From positions 30,635 through 94,634 of the forward strand of contig CADCVF010000011.1 in assembly GCA_902806095.1 (NCBI GenBank): a stretch of DNA of 64,000 nt. The letters are read 5' to 3'. Source of the stretch: an uncultured Rubrobacteraceae bacterium (GTDB taxonomy: Bacteria; Actinomycetota; Rubrobacteria; Rubrobacterales; Rubrobacteraceae). A model generated the notes under the pieces. It saw only the letters and a program-made list of their open reading frames with translations, made no database searches and had not been told where the DNA came from. How positions within the stretch are numbered: the stretch's first letter is position 1; every line of letters begins with the position of its first letter. The translations under genes were made by a program, and so were the position numbers. Positions 15,582 through 24,107 of this stretch are shown here, in pieces.

Positions 15582-18149
15582 GTGAAGCTCAGGCGCTTCT
15601 CCGGGCTGAGCTTCAGGAATCTGCGCGCCAGGTTCCAACGTACCCTGCTCACGGCCGTCGGCATCGTGCTAGGGGTGGGTATCGTGTTCGGCGTACTCAC
15701 CCTTTCGACAACCATGTCGGGCACCTTCGAGGAGCTCTTTACCCGCGCCTACGGATCGGCCGACCTCACCGTCACAGCGGCGGGCGGCAGCGGCGGGTTC
15801 GGCCGGAAGGCCGTCGAAGAGGTGCGCGGCTACGAGGGGGTTGAGTCGGCGGCGCCGCGCTATTCGCTCTCTTCGTCTCTCATCCTCGACAAAGTCCAGA
15901 AAAACGGCCTGCCGGAGGTCAGGAGCATGCGTCTCTTCGGCATCGAGCCGCAGTCTGCAGAGCTCGCGACGGGCTTCGAGCTCACCGACGGACACTTCCC
16001 GCGGAGCGGCAATGAGCTCACCCTCGACGGCGGTTCTGCCAAGAACGCGGGGCTCAAGATAGGTGACACGGTCACTGTAGGTACGCCGGAGGGACCGAAG
16101 AAGCTGAAGCTCGTGGGACTCCTGCGCATACCGGGTGGGTCTTTCGGCGGGCTCGCCTTCGGTATGGCGCCTTTGCCGTTCGCCCAGAACGCCTTCGACA
16201 AGCAGGGCCAGATCTCCGGTATCGCCGTCGAGGCTGCGGATGGCGTCTCCGTCTCGGACCTCGGGCAGAGGCTGGACAGAGAGCTCGGAGAGGGTTTGCA
16301 GGCCGAGCGGTCCGAGAAGCGCACCCAGGAGATCAGCGGCCAGCTCCAGGGGTTCAAGATCGCGCTGCTTTTCTTCGCGGGGACCTCGCTCTTCGTCGGG
16401 GCCTTCCTCGTCTTCAACGCCCTCTCGATGACGATCCTGGAGCGGACGCGCGAGCTCGGGATGCTCCGGGCCCTCGGCTCGACGCGGGCGATGATCGCAC
16501 GCTCCGTAATAGTAGAAGCGATCCTCCTAGGCGTGATCGGCTCGCTCCTCGGGGTGCTCTTCGGGTACGGGATGGCCAGGGGGCTCGTCTACCTTTTTGG
16601 CAGGGCTTTTCTGTTCGAGATCACAGACCTGGTCCTCTCTCCCTTCGCCCTCGTCTCCGCCATAGTCGTAGGCATAGTCGTGACGGTCGTTGCGGCCCTC
16701 TACCCGGCCATGAAGGCTGGGAGGGTGAGCCCCGTAGAAGCGATGCGCGCCAGGTCCGCCGGGGCCGCGGCCGAGACCGGGCACTCACGCGGCCCCTCGC
16801 TCCTGGCGCCGGTCTTGGGGCTCGCGCTCGCCGGCGCCGGGATACCCTGGATCTACTATCTAGCCAGAAACCTCTCGTCCAGCCTCGATGGCCTCATCTA
16901 CGCCTCGGGGATTGCGGCGATCATCGCGGCCTTCCTAGGCATCTCCTTGATAATCCCCGTCCTCGTCAGGCCGCTGGCAGCATTGTTCTCTCCGGTGCTC
17001 AGGCTCCTTCTCGGGCTCGAGGGGAGGATGGCTGCGGCGAACGCTACGCGTAACAGGGCAAGGACGGCGCTAACGGCCGCGGCCCTCATGGTGGGCATCT
17101 CGCTCGTCGTGGCGTTCTCGGCCCTTGGCGGCAGCCTACTCGGTTCGATCCAGGACTACCTCGACGGCTCTCTCGGCAGCGACTACGTGGTGCAGCCCAC
17201 GCAGCAGAACTCGGACGCCGGCTTCTCCGCGACGTTGCCCGAGAAGGTCAGTCGTGTGCGGGGCTTCGAGAAAGCGACCAGCATCGTCTCGACCTTCCGC
17301 CAGGACGGAAAGAAGGTAGACGCCGTCTTCGGGGTTGACCAAAACTACCCTGAGATCTTCCGCGTAGATTACGCCGCCGGAGGTTCTGATGCCTTCTCCA
17401 AACTGAAGAATGGCGACGCCCTCGTTGGTAAGCAGCTCGCTAAGGACCGCGGGCTCGGCATGGGGTCCAGGATAGAGTTACTCGGCCCCAAGGGGAAGAA
17501 GAAGTATCGCGTCGAAGGCATCCTCGAGAACGACATCGTGGGCGGCGGGATGGGTATCTACCTCTCGAAAGAGATTCTCGCCAGCGACTTCAACGAGACC
17601 CAGAGCGAGTTCCTCGCCATAAAGGCCAGGCCTGGCTCCGACCGCGAAGCCCTGGCGCGCAGGATCGAAGCCGTTCTCGAGGACTACCCGCAGTTCACGT
17701 TGTACTCGAACGCCGAGTGGAAGGCCCAGATAGAGAGCGACTTCAACCGACAGTACGTCTTCTTCTACGCCATTATGGGCGTCTCCGTTGCCGTCTCCGC
17801 CTTCGGGGTCGTCAACACACTCTCCATGAGCGTCTTCGAGCGGACCCGCGAGATCGGCATCCTGAGGGCCGTCGGGACGACGCGGCTGCAGATAGGCCGC
17901 CTCATCATCGATGAGGGGATCGTCATAAGCCTGATCGGCTGCCTCATCGGCGTCGCGCTCGGCTCGCTGCTCGGCTACCTGTTCGTCCAGGGCTCAGGCG
18001 CAGGAGGCTTCGAGATCGACTTCTACTACCCGAAGCTACCAGCCCTCGCCGCCCTGCTCTCGGGCCTCTTCATAGGGATCTTCGCAGGCCTCCTCCCAGC
18101 ACGCTCCGCCGCCCGCAAGGGCATCGTCGAGGCCGTCCAGTACGAATGA
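15582..18149 (+). CDS. FtsX/MacB-like ABC permease with two FtsX domains
   Basis: The 855-residue membrane protein has an N-terminal helix (LLTAVGIVLGVGIVFGVLTL), a large extracytoplasmic MacB-PCD-like domain, a first FtsX domain with three helices (about residues 260-390, containing ALSMTILERTRELGMLRALG), four mid helices, a second periplasmic domain and a second FtsX domain (about 720-855, with NTLSMSVFERTREIGILRAV). This duplicated layout matches Gram-positive lipoprotein/peptide or cell-envelope remodelling transporters. The substrate is unknown. GTG start; SD poor. Confidence 0.92.
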   Translation: MKLRRFSGLSFRNLRARFQRTLLTAVGIVLGVGIVFGVLTLSTTMSGTFEELFTRAYGSADLTVTAAGGSGGFGRKAVEEVRGYEGVESAAPRYSLSSSLILDKVQKNGLPEVRSMRLFGIEPQSAELATGFELTDGHFPRSGNELTLDGGSAKNAGLKIGDTVTVGTPEGPKKLKLVGLLRIPGGSFGGLAFGMAPLPFAQNAFDKQGQISGIAVEAADGVSVSDLGQRLDRELGEGLQAERSEKRTQEISGQLQGFKIALLFFAGTSLFVGAFLVFNALSMTILERTRELGMLRALGSTRAMIARSVIVEAILLGVIGSLLGVLFGYGMARGLVYLFGRAFLFEITDLVLSPFALVSAIVVGIVVTVVAALYPAMKAGRVSPVEAMRARSAGAAAETGHSRGPSLLAPVLGLALAGAGIPWIYYLARNLSSSLDGLIYASGIAAIIAAFLGISLIIPVLVRPLAALFSPVLRLLLGLEGRMAAANATRNRARTALTAAALMVGISLVVAFSALGGSLLGSIQDYLDGSLGSDYVVQPTQQNSDAGFSATLPEKVSRVRGFEKATSIVSTFRQDGKKVDAVFGVDQNYPEIFRVDYAAGGSDAFSKLKNGDALVGKQLAKDRGLGMGSRIELLGPKGKKKYRVEGILENDIVGGGMGIYLSKEILASDFNETQSEFLAIKARPGSDREALARRIEAVLEDYPQFTLYSNAEWKAQIESDFNRQYVFFYAIMGVSVAVSAFGVVNTLSMSVFERTREIGILRAVGTTRLQIGRLIIDEGIVISLIGCLIGVALGSLLGYLFVQGSGAGGFEIDFYYPKLPALAALLSGLFIGIFAGLLPARSAARKGIVEAVQYE

Positions 18150-18223
18150 AGTTCGTCCCCATCGCCGCGAGGAGCGGCAAGGTCTAGAATGGACCGGTCG
18201 AGCCAGCGGGGAGAGGTCGGTAT

Positions 18224-19717
18224 ATGGGCGAGCGGCAGCGGGAGAAGAGTAACCTCGACGACAGCGCTGTCCTGGAGTCCATAACCTCGCAATGGTGGTC
18301 TTTCTCCTCGTTGGTCCCTCTGCTGACGGGCGCGCTCTGGCTGTGGCTGGCGGCGCACGGCGGCCTGGCCGGGGTCTTGCTCGGGGCGGTGCCGGGAGCC
18401 TTGCTACTGGGCACGGGACTCTCTGGGCTTCTGTGGGCCGTCGAATCCAGGACGTTCCAGTTCATGGCGCTCGCCTCCGTCCTCGGGGCGATTCTGTCTT
18501 TGCCCGCGATCCTGCTCATCGGACCTCTTGCCGCGCTCGTGCTCGGGGTGGGTTCTGCGGCGAGCTTTCTCGCTGCGGGCTACCTGGCCCTGGGGCAGCA
18601 TCGCTGTCCTTCCAGCGTTCCAGCGCCCGATACGGGTCCCAATCTCGCAGCCCGTGCCGCGGTGAACGAGCTGATGCTGTGCGGCCTCATCCTCACGAGC
18701 TGGCCCGTCGCGGTGGGCCCTACCGCCGTGCGTGTCCAGCGCGAAGCTACGGAGGCATATTCCCTGTTCGAAGAGAAAGGTTGGTTCTCGGAGCCAGCCA
18801 CCTACCACAGGGATCCGCCGCCGCTTGAGGACCCCGAAATCGAAAAGATGAAACAAAAGGGAAGGGAGATCGAGTGCTTGACCTTCGATAGCCTCTACGA
18901 GCCGCACGAGAACGAGCCGGGACGGGAGCGCTGGCTCTCCTACAAGCGCAACCCTACCGCCCGTGCCTGGATCCTGCGCCACCCGGGCGAGCAGCGGCCG
19001 TGGCTGATCTGCGTCCACGGCATCAGGATGGGCACCTTGAACAAGAGCATGATCCGCTTCCAGCCAGAGTACCTGCACGAGGAGCTCGGGCTGAACCTGA
19101 TCATGCCCGTCCTCCCCATGCACGGCCCGCGCGATACCGGGGGCCTCATCAGCGGGGAACGGACGCTCTCCGGCGACGTTATGGACACGCTGCACACCGG
19201 CGCGCAGGCTATGTGGGACTTCAGGCGTCTCGTCTGGTGGCTGCGCGCGTGCGAGGGGGCACCAGCAATCGGAGCGCTGGGCCACTCTTTGGGCGGCTAC
19301 GCCGTCTCACTCCTCGCCTCGCTGGAAGAAGATCTCGACTGCGTCGTGGCAGGCAACCCGGCCATCGACCCCTCGCACCTGTTCTGGGCCAACGCCCTCG
19401 CCGTCGCGACCCACTCTCTGAGTGCGGAGGGCATCCGCGAAGAGACCTTCCAAGCACTGCTGCGTCCCGTCTCTCCGCTCGCGCTCGAGCCCGTTGTCCC
19501 ACACGAGCGCAGGGGCATCTTCGCCGGCGTCATCGACCGCGTAGTGCCGCCCGTCCAGGCCCACAGCCTCTGGCGCCACTGGGACGAGCCGCGCATCGGC
19601 TGGTACCAGGGAGCCCACCAGCGCTTTATACGCGCCTCCGAAGGCCGTAAGGTCCTCGAAGAGACCCTCAGCGCCGCGGGCATGCTTCAGAACGGCGAGT
19701 CATCTTCTCAGAAGTAG
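18224..19717 (+). CDS. Membrane-anchored alpha/beta hydrolase
   Basis: The 497-residue protein has about four hydrophobic helices in residues 20-165, then a soluble alpha/beta-hydrolase domain. Seen: the oxyanion-region strand PWLICVHGIRMGTLNKSMI, the nucleophile elbow GALGHSLGGY (Ser about residue 349), a candidate Asp in GVIDRVVPPVQAH and the C-terminal GAHQRF histidine. This gives a complete Ser-Asp-His triad in the expected order. Substrate unknown; an ester or lipid is likely. ATG 18224 follows GGGGAGAGG. Its last 10 nt overlap the convergent acyltransferase gene. Confidence 0.8.
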   Translation: MGERQREKSNLDDSAVLESITSQWWSFSSLVPLLTGALWLWLAAHGGLAGVLLGAVPGALLLGTGLSGLLWAVESRTFQFMALASVLGAILSLPAILLIGPLAALVLGVGSAASFLAAGYLALGQHRCPSSVPAPDTGPNLAARAAVNELMLCGLILTSWPVAVGPTAVRVQREATEAYSLFEEKGWFSEPATYHRDPPPLEDPEIEKMKQKGREIECLTFDSLYEPHENEPGRERWLSYKRNPTARAWILRHPGEQRPWLICVHGIRMGTLNKSMIRFQPEYLHEELGLNLIMPVLPMHGPRDTGGLISGERTLSGDVMDTLHTGAQAMWDFRRLVWWLRACEGAPAIGALGHSLGGYAVSLLASLEEDLDCVVAGNPAIDPSHLFWANALAVATHSLSAEGIREETFQALLRPVSPLALEPVVPHERRGIFAGVIDRVVPPVQAHSLWRHWDEPRIGWYQGAHQRFIRASEGRKVLEETLSAAGMLQNGESSSQK

Positions 19718-21069
19718 GAAGAGTTCGCGTAGTAGCCAAGAATCGTTTCAGCGCCCGGGGCGGGCCTGTATGCGCCACGCTCGGCCAGTACGAGTCGCCG
19801 CATCGCGAGCGTCCGTAGAGCGGCCTCGTAGTCGAGTAGTTCTTCGCCTTGCGCGAGGCTTCGCGCCCGCGAGATCAAAGTGTCTTCCGGCAGGGTTCTC
19901 TCTGGAGCTTCGATCAGGACGCGTGCAACGAGTGGGACTACGGCGGGTGGGATGGAGTCGTTTATGGTCTGCATGAGCTGTCTGGCCAGGACCTTGACCT
20001 CTTCGATCCGGGCTTCGCGCTCGAGCTCTCGAAACACGACCCTGCGCGACGCCGCGTACTCGCGCGCCGAGACGGGTACCCCGAAGCCCACGGCGGCAGT
20101 GCCGAGACGGAAGCTGCCGCCGCGCCACGCCAGCAGGAGGTTTCTGACCATTGAGCCGGCCGCGGAGGCGAAGAGTCCTCCGCGCCCCCGGATTCCTGAC
20201 TCCGGACCGCCTGGTTGAAGGAGGCTGTGGTCTTCGAGCACCCAATCGTAGTTGACGCCGACGGGAACGAAGAGGATGTCACCGGCCTCGGGGTCGAAAT
20301 GCCTGAGCATGTAGTCGAGTAGCCCCACCTTCGGCTCGCGCTGCTTCCCATCACGGCTCAGTCCGCCCTCGGGGAAGAAGACCTGTGTAAGGCCGCCCTC
20401 GACGGCCATCTGGACAAAGCGCTCCAGCACCCGCCGGTAGAGGTCGTCCCCCGAACCACGCCGCACGAAGAACGCGCCCATGCCACCGACCAGTCGTCCC
20501 AGGGGCCAGGCATACGCCCACTCCCCCGCCGCGTAGCTGAGGGCGGTACGATGCCCCATCAGGTGGGCCAGTAGCACGTAGTCGATGTTGCTCCTGTGGT
20601 TCATCACGAAGACGACGCTCACGTCTTCTAGAGCATTCTCGTCCAGGACAGCGAGACCCCTCTGTGAGCCGACTCTGATGTCGTAGAGAGACCTGGAGAT
20701 CCAAGCAGCCAGAGGGATGCCGACCTTGAAGTAGAGGAAGGCGTTGAACGAAGGCACGATCTCACGGCCGTAACGCTCGACCCTGGCCATCGCGACCGCC
20801 ATCGAGATATCGTTCTCACGGGCATAGATCTCTGCGGCCTCGAGAAGCTCAGGGTCGTGGGTAAGGCGGTGGATCAAAGCCCCGCGCCGGGTCAATTTGA
20901 ACGCTGGCAGTTCGATGCCCCTGCGCCTCACCTCCCCAACGACCCTGTCGGCCCTCTGCCTGAAGAACCAGCGGACGGCGGGCACGAGCCTTGCAGCAAC
21001 TAGAATCGCGCCGAACAGGAGCACGGCAATGACCATCCAGCCCCGCCTTCCACCCCTAGGTCCTGCCAT
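19708..21069 (-). CDS. Glycerol-3-phosphate acyltransferase-like protein (PlsB/PlsC superfamily)
   Basis: The 453-residue protein has one N-terminal membrane helix (GWMVIAVLLFGAILVAARLV) and the acyltransferase blocks: H-x4-D in VMNHRSNIDYVLLAHL (block I), GAFFVRR (II), FFPEGGLSRDGKQREPKVG (III) and ILFVPVGVNYD (IV). It resembles the long bacterial PlsB sn-1 acyltransferases that start phospholipid synthesis, though shorter. ATG 21067-21069 has GGGAGGG 7 nt upstream; an open extension to 21177 is intergenic text. Convergent with and overlapping the hydrolase gene by 10 nt. Confidence 0.85.
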   Translation of the reverse strand: MAGPRGGRRGWMVIAVLLFGAILVAARLVPAVRWFFRQRADRVVGEVRRRGIELPAFKLTRRGALIHRLTHDPELLEAAEIYARENDISMAVAMARVERYGREIVPSFNAFLYFKVGIPLAAWISRSLYDIRVGSQRGLAVLDENALEDVSVVFVMNHRSNIDYVLLAHLMGHRTALSYAAGEWAYAWPLGRLVGGMGAFFVRRGSGDDLYRRVLERFVQMAVEGGLTQVFFPEGGLSRDGKQREPKVGLLDYMLRHFDPEAGDILFVPVGVNYDWVLEDHSLLQPGGPESGIRGRGGLFASAAGSMVRNLLLAWRGGSFRLGTAAVGFGVPVSAREYAASRRVVFRELEREARIEEVKVLARQLMQTINDSIPPAVVPLVARVLIEAPERTLPEDTLISRARSLAQGEELLDYEAALRTLAMRRLVLAERGAYRPAPGAETILGYYANSSYF

Positions 21070-21142
21070 TAGTAACCCTCCCCGGCCTGTGTGCGGCTCA
21101 ATGGCAAATATAACGCCCGCTCCGGCTACACGAAAGTCCCAA

Positions 21143-21315
21143 GTTAGCACGCCGCCTTGCAGGCGGCTTGTCAGCATGTCAGCACTTCAGCTCTTGCGTG
21201 TGCAGGTCCTAGCTGACAAGCGAAATCCGAATGCTGAAGTGCTGACAAGCGAAGCCCGAAGGGCGCAGCGTGCTGACAAGCGAGGGCCGCAAGCCCGACG
21301 CGTGCTGAAGTGCTC
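21143..21315. repeat. Modular intergenic repeat, block D
   Basis: Hairpin GCCGCC-TTGCA-GGCGGC (21151-21167), words GTCAGCATGTCAGCACTTCAGC, then GCTGACAAGCG three times (about 21212, 21241, 21272), each followed by a changed stem (GCCC-GAA-GGGC at 21254-21264; GGGC-CGCAA-GCCC at 21283-21295) and GCGTGCTGA. It sits in the divergent gap between the acyltransferase and crtI, so it lies near two promoters rather than gene ends. Confidence 0.85.
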
Positions 21316-21341
21316 TGTAAGCCCCTTTACCTGGTCGAGCG

Positions 21342-22916
21342 GTGAACGCTGTTAGCATCTGCGACGTATACTCCAGGCAGGCTTTCGGAAAAAGGAAGGT
21401 GGGATCTCTGGCGGCGTCGTCGGCCAGGCCGAACAAGCGGGTGGCAGTTGTCGGGGCCGGGATGGGCGGCCTGGCGGCGGCGATCCGGCTGGCCGCCTCG
21501 GGCTTCGAAGTCGAGGTCTTCGAGAAGAACGCCACAGTCGGCGGACGCGTGGGAAGGCTCGAGGCCGAAGGCTTCTCTTTCGATACAGGCCCATCACTCC
21601 TCCTTATGACCGACACGTATCGCGAGCTTTTCCGCTCTGCCGGGCGCGACCTCGACGACTACGTCAGGCTCAGGCCGCTCGACTCCGACTACCGCGTGAC
21701 GTTCGGTGACAGCGACTCTCTAACCATTCGTCGCACACTCCCCGAGCTGATAAGCGAACTCGAACGCATAGAGCCTGGCGTCACCCCGCGCTTCTACCGC
21801 TTCCTCGAAGACGCCTGTAACAAGTACCGTCTCGGACGCTCGGAGTTCGTGGAGCGCGACTTCGACAGGGCTAGAGACTTCTTTGGCCTTCGCAACCTCA
21901 GGCTCCTTCTGAAGACCAGGGCGGTCAACAACTACTACCGTCAGGTCTCGAAGTTCTTCGCCTCGGAGAAGCTCAGGCAGGCGTTCTCTTTGCAGACGAT
22001 GTACCTCGGCCTCTCTCCCTTCGAGGCGCCGGCGGTCTACTCGCTCCTCCCCTACACGGAGCTCGCCGAAGACGGCCTCTGGTTCCCAGAAGGCGGGATG
22101 TATTCCCTCATCGAGGCGATGGAGAGGCTCGCGACCGAGCTCGGTGTGAGGTTTCACCTGAACAGCCCGGTCGAGCGTGTCGTCGTCACCAAGGGCCGGG
22201 CGCGCGGCGTTATGGTAGAAGGAGACGAAATCGAATCCGAAGCCGTGCTCGCCAACGCAGATCTACCTTACGCCTACCGCGAGCTCCTCGCTGGATCTGC
22301 GGACAAAGACTTCAAGCTAAGGAGACGCAAGAACCTTCGGTATACGGCCTCGGCGTTCATGCTCTATCTGGGCGTCGATGGGAAGCTCGGGAACATGGTT
22401 CACCACAACTTCTACCTCTCAGGGCGCTACAAGGAGAACTTCGAGGCCATCTTCAGGGATCACGCACTACCAGAAGACCCCTCGTTCTACGCCGTCGTCC
22501 CATCTAAGTCGGAGCCTCGCATGGCGCCCGATGGGATGGAGAGCCTGTTCGTTCTCGTCCCAGTGCCGCACCTCGGGCCGAACGTGGATTGGAACCGCGA
22601 CGGGGACGCTTTCAGGGAGAAGGTCTACGGCCTGCTGGAGCGGCGGTGCGGGCTCGACCGGAGCCGCGTCGTCTACGAGAAGGTAAGGACGCCGCTCGAC
22701 TGGCGAGACGAGTACAATCTCGAAGAGGGGGCCGCGTTCGGTATCGGGCACGGCATCTTCCAGGTTGGGTACTTCCGCCCTCCGATGGTGTCGAGGGCCG
22801 TGCAGGGGATGTATTTCGTTGGCGCGAGCACCAGGCCTGGTACAGGGGTGCCGCTCGTTACCATAGGCGCCAGGCTCGTGGCCGACCGCATAAGGCGCGA
22901 GGTAGGAGGCTCTTGA
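21342..22916 (+). CDS. crtI: Phytoene desaturase (CrtI/CrtN family)
   Basis: The 524-residue flavoprotein has the dinucleotide-binding motif RVAVVGAGMGGLAAAIRLA and VFEKNATVGGRVG near the N-terminus, FDTGPSLLLM, and the C-terminal carotenoid-desaturase signature YFVGASTRPGTGVPLVTIGA. It would introduce double bonds into phytoene. The start is unclear: GTG 21342 gives a 33-residue extension before the FAD motif, but a TATACT at 21367-21372 may be the -10, pointing to an internal start such as GTG 21399 after AAAAAGGAAG. Coupled to crtB by a TTGA overlap. Confidence 0.92.
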   Translation: MNAVSICDVYSRQAFGKRKVGSLAASSARPNKRVAVVGAGMGGLAAAIRLAASGFEVEVFEKNATVGGRVGRLEAEGFSFDTGPSLLLMTDTYRELFRSAGRDLDDYVRLRPLDSDYRVTFGDSDSLTIRRTLPELISELERIEPGVTPRFYRFLEDACNKYRLGRSEFVERDFDRARDFFGLRNLRLLLKTRAVNNYYRQVSKFFASEKLRQAFSLQTMYLGLSPFEAPAVYSLLPYTELAEDGLWFPEGGMYSLIEAMERLATELGVRFHLNSPVERVVVTKGRARGVMVEGDEIESEAVLANADLPYAYRELLAGSADKDFKLRRRKNLRYTASAFMLYLGVDGKLGNMVHHNFYLSGRYKENFEAIFRDHALPEDPSFYAVVPSKSEPRMAPDGMESLFVLVPVPHLGPNVDWNRDGDAFREKVYGLLERRCGLDRSRVVYEKVRTPLDWRDEYNLEEGAAFGIGHGIFQVGYFRPPMVSRAVQGMYFVGASTRPGTGVPLVTIGARLVADRIRREVGGS

Positions 22917-23857
22917 AGCTCGACCCCGCTGGCGGCAAGAAACTCGACGGCGGGCTCTCACTCGCCGAGAGCTACGAGCTGTGCCGCAGGGTCCAGAAAG
23001 CGCACAGCAGGACCTACTACTTCTCGACCAGGCTGTTCCCTGCCGAGGTCAGGCCGCGCGTGCACGCCCTCTACGCATTTATGCGCTACGCCGATGAGAT
23101 CGTGGACCACCCACACGACCTGCCCCTGGACGCCCAACTCTCTGTCCTGGAGGAGTTCGAGGCCGAGACGCTGGCGGCCGTCTCTGGTGAGGAAGTCCCC
23201 AACCCTGTTTTGCGCGCGTACGCGGACACGGTGCGCGCCTGCGGCATCGACCCTGGGACCATAACCGCCTTCATGGAGAGCATGAAGATGGATACCCGCG
23301 TCTTCCGCTACCAGGCATACGCCGACCTCGAGGTATACACCTACGGGAGCGCCGCAGTCGTCGGTCTGATGATGTGCAGGGTCGTTGGGGTGGCCGAAGG
23401 AAAGGCCGACGCCCACGCCGAGGCCCTGGGCGTCGCCATGCAGCTCTCTAACTTCCTGCGCGACGTAGGGGAGGACTGGCGGCGGGGACGGGTGTATCTA
23501 CCGCTTGAGGATCTGGCGCGCTTCGGGTATACGGAGCGGGACCTCGCTCTCGGTGTCGTCGACGAGCGGTTCGTCGGCCTGATGCGCTTCGAGATAGAAC
23601 GGGCGCGAAGGCTCTACGAGGTAGCCGATGAGGGGATGGGCTACATCCCGAGGGGGAGGCGTTTCCCCGTAGTCGTGGCGCGCGAGCTGTACGCGGCGAT
23701 CCTCGACCGCATCGAGGCCCACGAATACGACGTTTTCTCGCGCAGGGCGCAGGTCTCGCGCCCGGCAAAACTCCTTGTCGCGGCCAGGTGCGCGGCCAAC
23801 GACCCCGGCGAGATAGCTGACCGCATCCGCTACAGGCGTACCAGCCCAGCCAGATAG
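22913..23857 (+). CDS. crtB: Phytoene synthase
   Basis: The 314-residue protein condenses two geranylgeranyl diphosphates to phytoene. Seen: AHSRTYYFSTRLFPAEVRP, the first Asp-rich motif YAFMRYADEIVD (residues about 59-70), VYTYGSAAVVGLMM and the second Asp-rich motif LSNFLRDVGEDWRRGRVYLP. TTG 22913-22915 overlaps the crtI stop and follows TAGGAGG. The frame is open further upstream to 22589, but only inside crtI. With crtI it supplies the first steps of carotenoid synthesis; cyclase or elongase genes are not in the window. Confidence 0.95.
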   Translation: MKLDPAGGKKLDGGLSLAESYELCRRVQKAHSRTYYFSTRLFPAEVRPRVHALYAFMRYADEIVDHPHDLPLDAQLSVLEEFEAETLAAVSGEEVPNPVLRAYADTVRACGIDPGTITAFMESMKMDTRVFRYQAYADLEVYTYGSAAVVGLMMCRVVGVAEGKADAHAEALGVAMQLSNFLRDVGEDWRRGRVYLPLEDLARFGYTERDLALGVVDERFVGLMRFEIERARRLYEVADEGMGYIPRGRRFPVVVARELYAAILDRIEAHEYDVFSRRAQVSRPAKLLVAARCAANDPGEIADRIRYRRTSPAR

Positions 23858-23869
23858 TCGCGTCCCGGA

Positions 23870-23898
23870 TTGAATTCTCGGGGCTATCGTGCTGTAAT
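23870..23898 (+). promoter_or_regulatory. Promoter of the methionine operon
   Basis: TTGAAT (23870-23875), 17 nt, TGTAAT (23893-23898). The transcript would start about 23905, just at the first stem of a GTCACGG/CCGTGAC hairpin (23906-23930) that precedes the riboswitch. Confidence 0.6.
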
Positions 23899-23931
23899 TG
23901 CCGGGTCACGGCCCCAAGGGGGACCGTGACG

Positions 23932-24107
23932 CTCATCGAGAGCGGCGGAGGGACGGGCCCTGAGAAGCCGCGGCAACCGGCGAGGCGTGAACGCCTCGTG
24001 GCGGGTGCCAACTCCCGCGGAGCAGACTCCGGTAGATGAGGTGAAAGTGTAGTCACAGCCTCTCTCCTCCGCGCGAATGGGTAACGAAAACGGAGAGAGG
24101 TCTTATC
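23932..24107 (+). ncRNA. SAM-I (S-box) riboswitch with RBS-masking platform
   Basis: The aptamer (23932-24040) carries the S-box consensus in order: CTCATCGAGAG, GGAGGGA, GGCCC-TGAGAAGCC-GCGGCAACC, a P3-type stem (GGCGAGGCG / CGCCTCGTGGC), GGTGCCAACTCC, and closing AGATGAG that pairs with CTCAT as P1. Downstream, CCTCTCTCC (24059-24067) is exactly complementary to GGAGAGAGG (24092-24100), which is the ribosome-binding site of the next gene. The 3' P1 strand AGATGAGG can alternatively pair with CCTCTCT apart from one bulged U. So SAM binding should hide the RBS; without SAM the anti-RBS strand would be captured. Confidence 0.92.

Noticed and set aside
22589-22912. N-terminal extension of crtB
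   Set aside because: It lies entirely in crtI in another frame and the translation is Arg-rich; TTG 22913 after TAGGAGG gives the usual phytoene synthase length.
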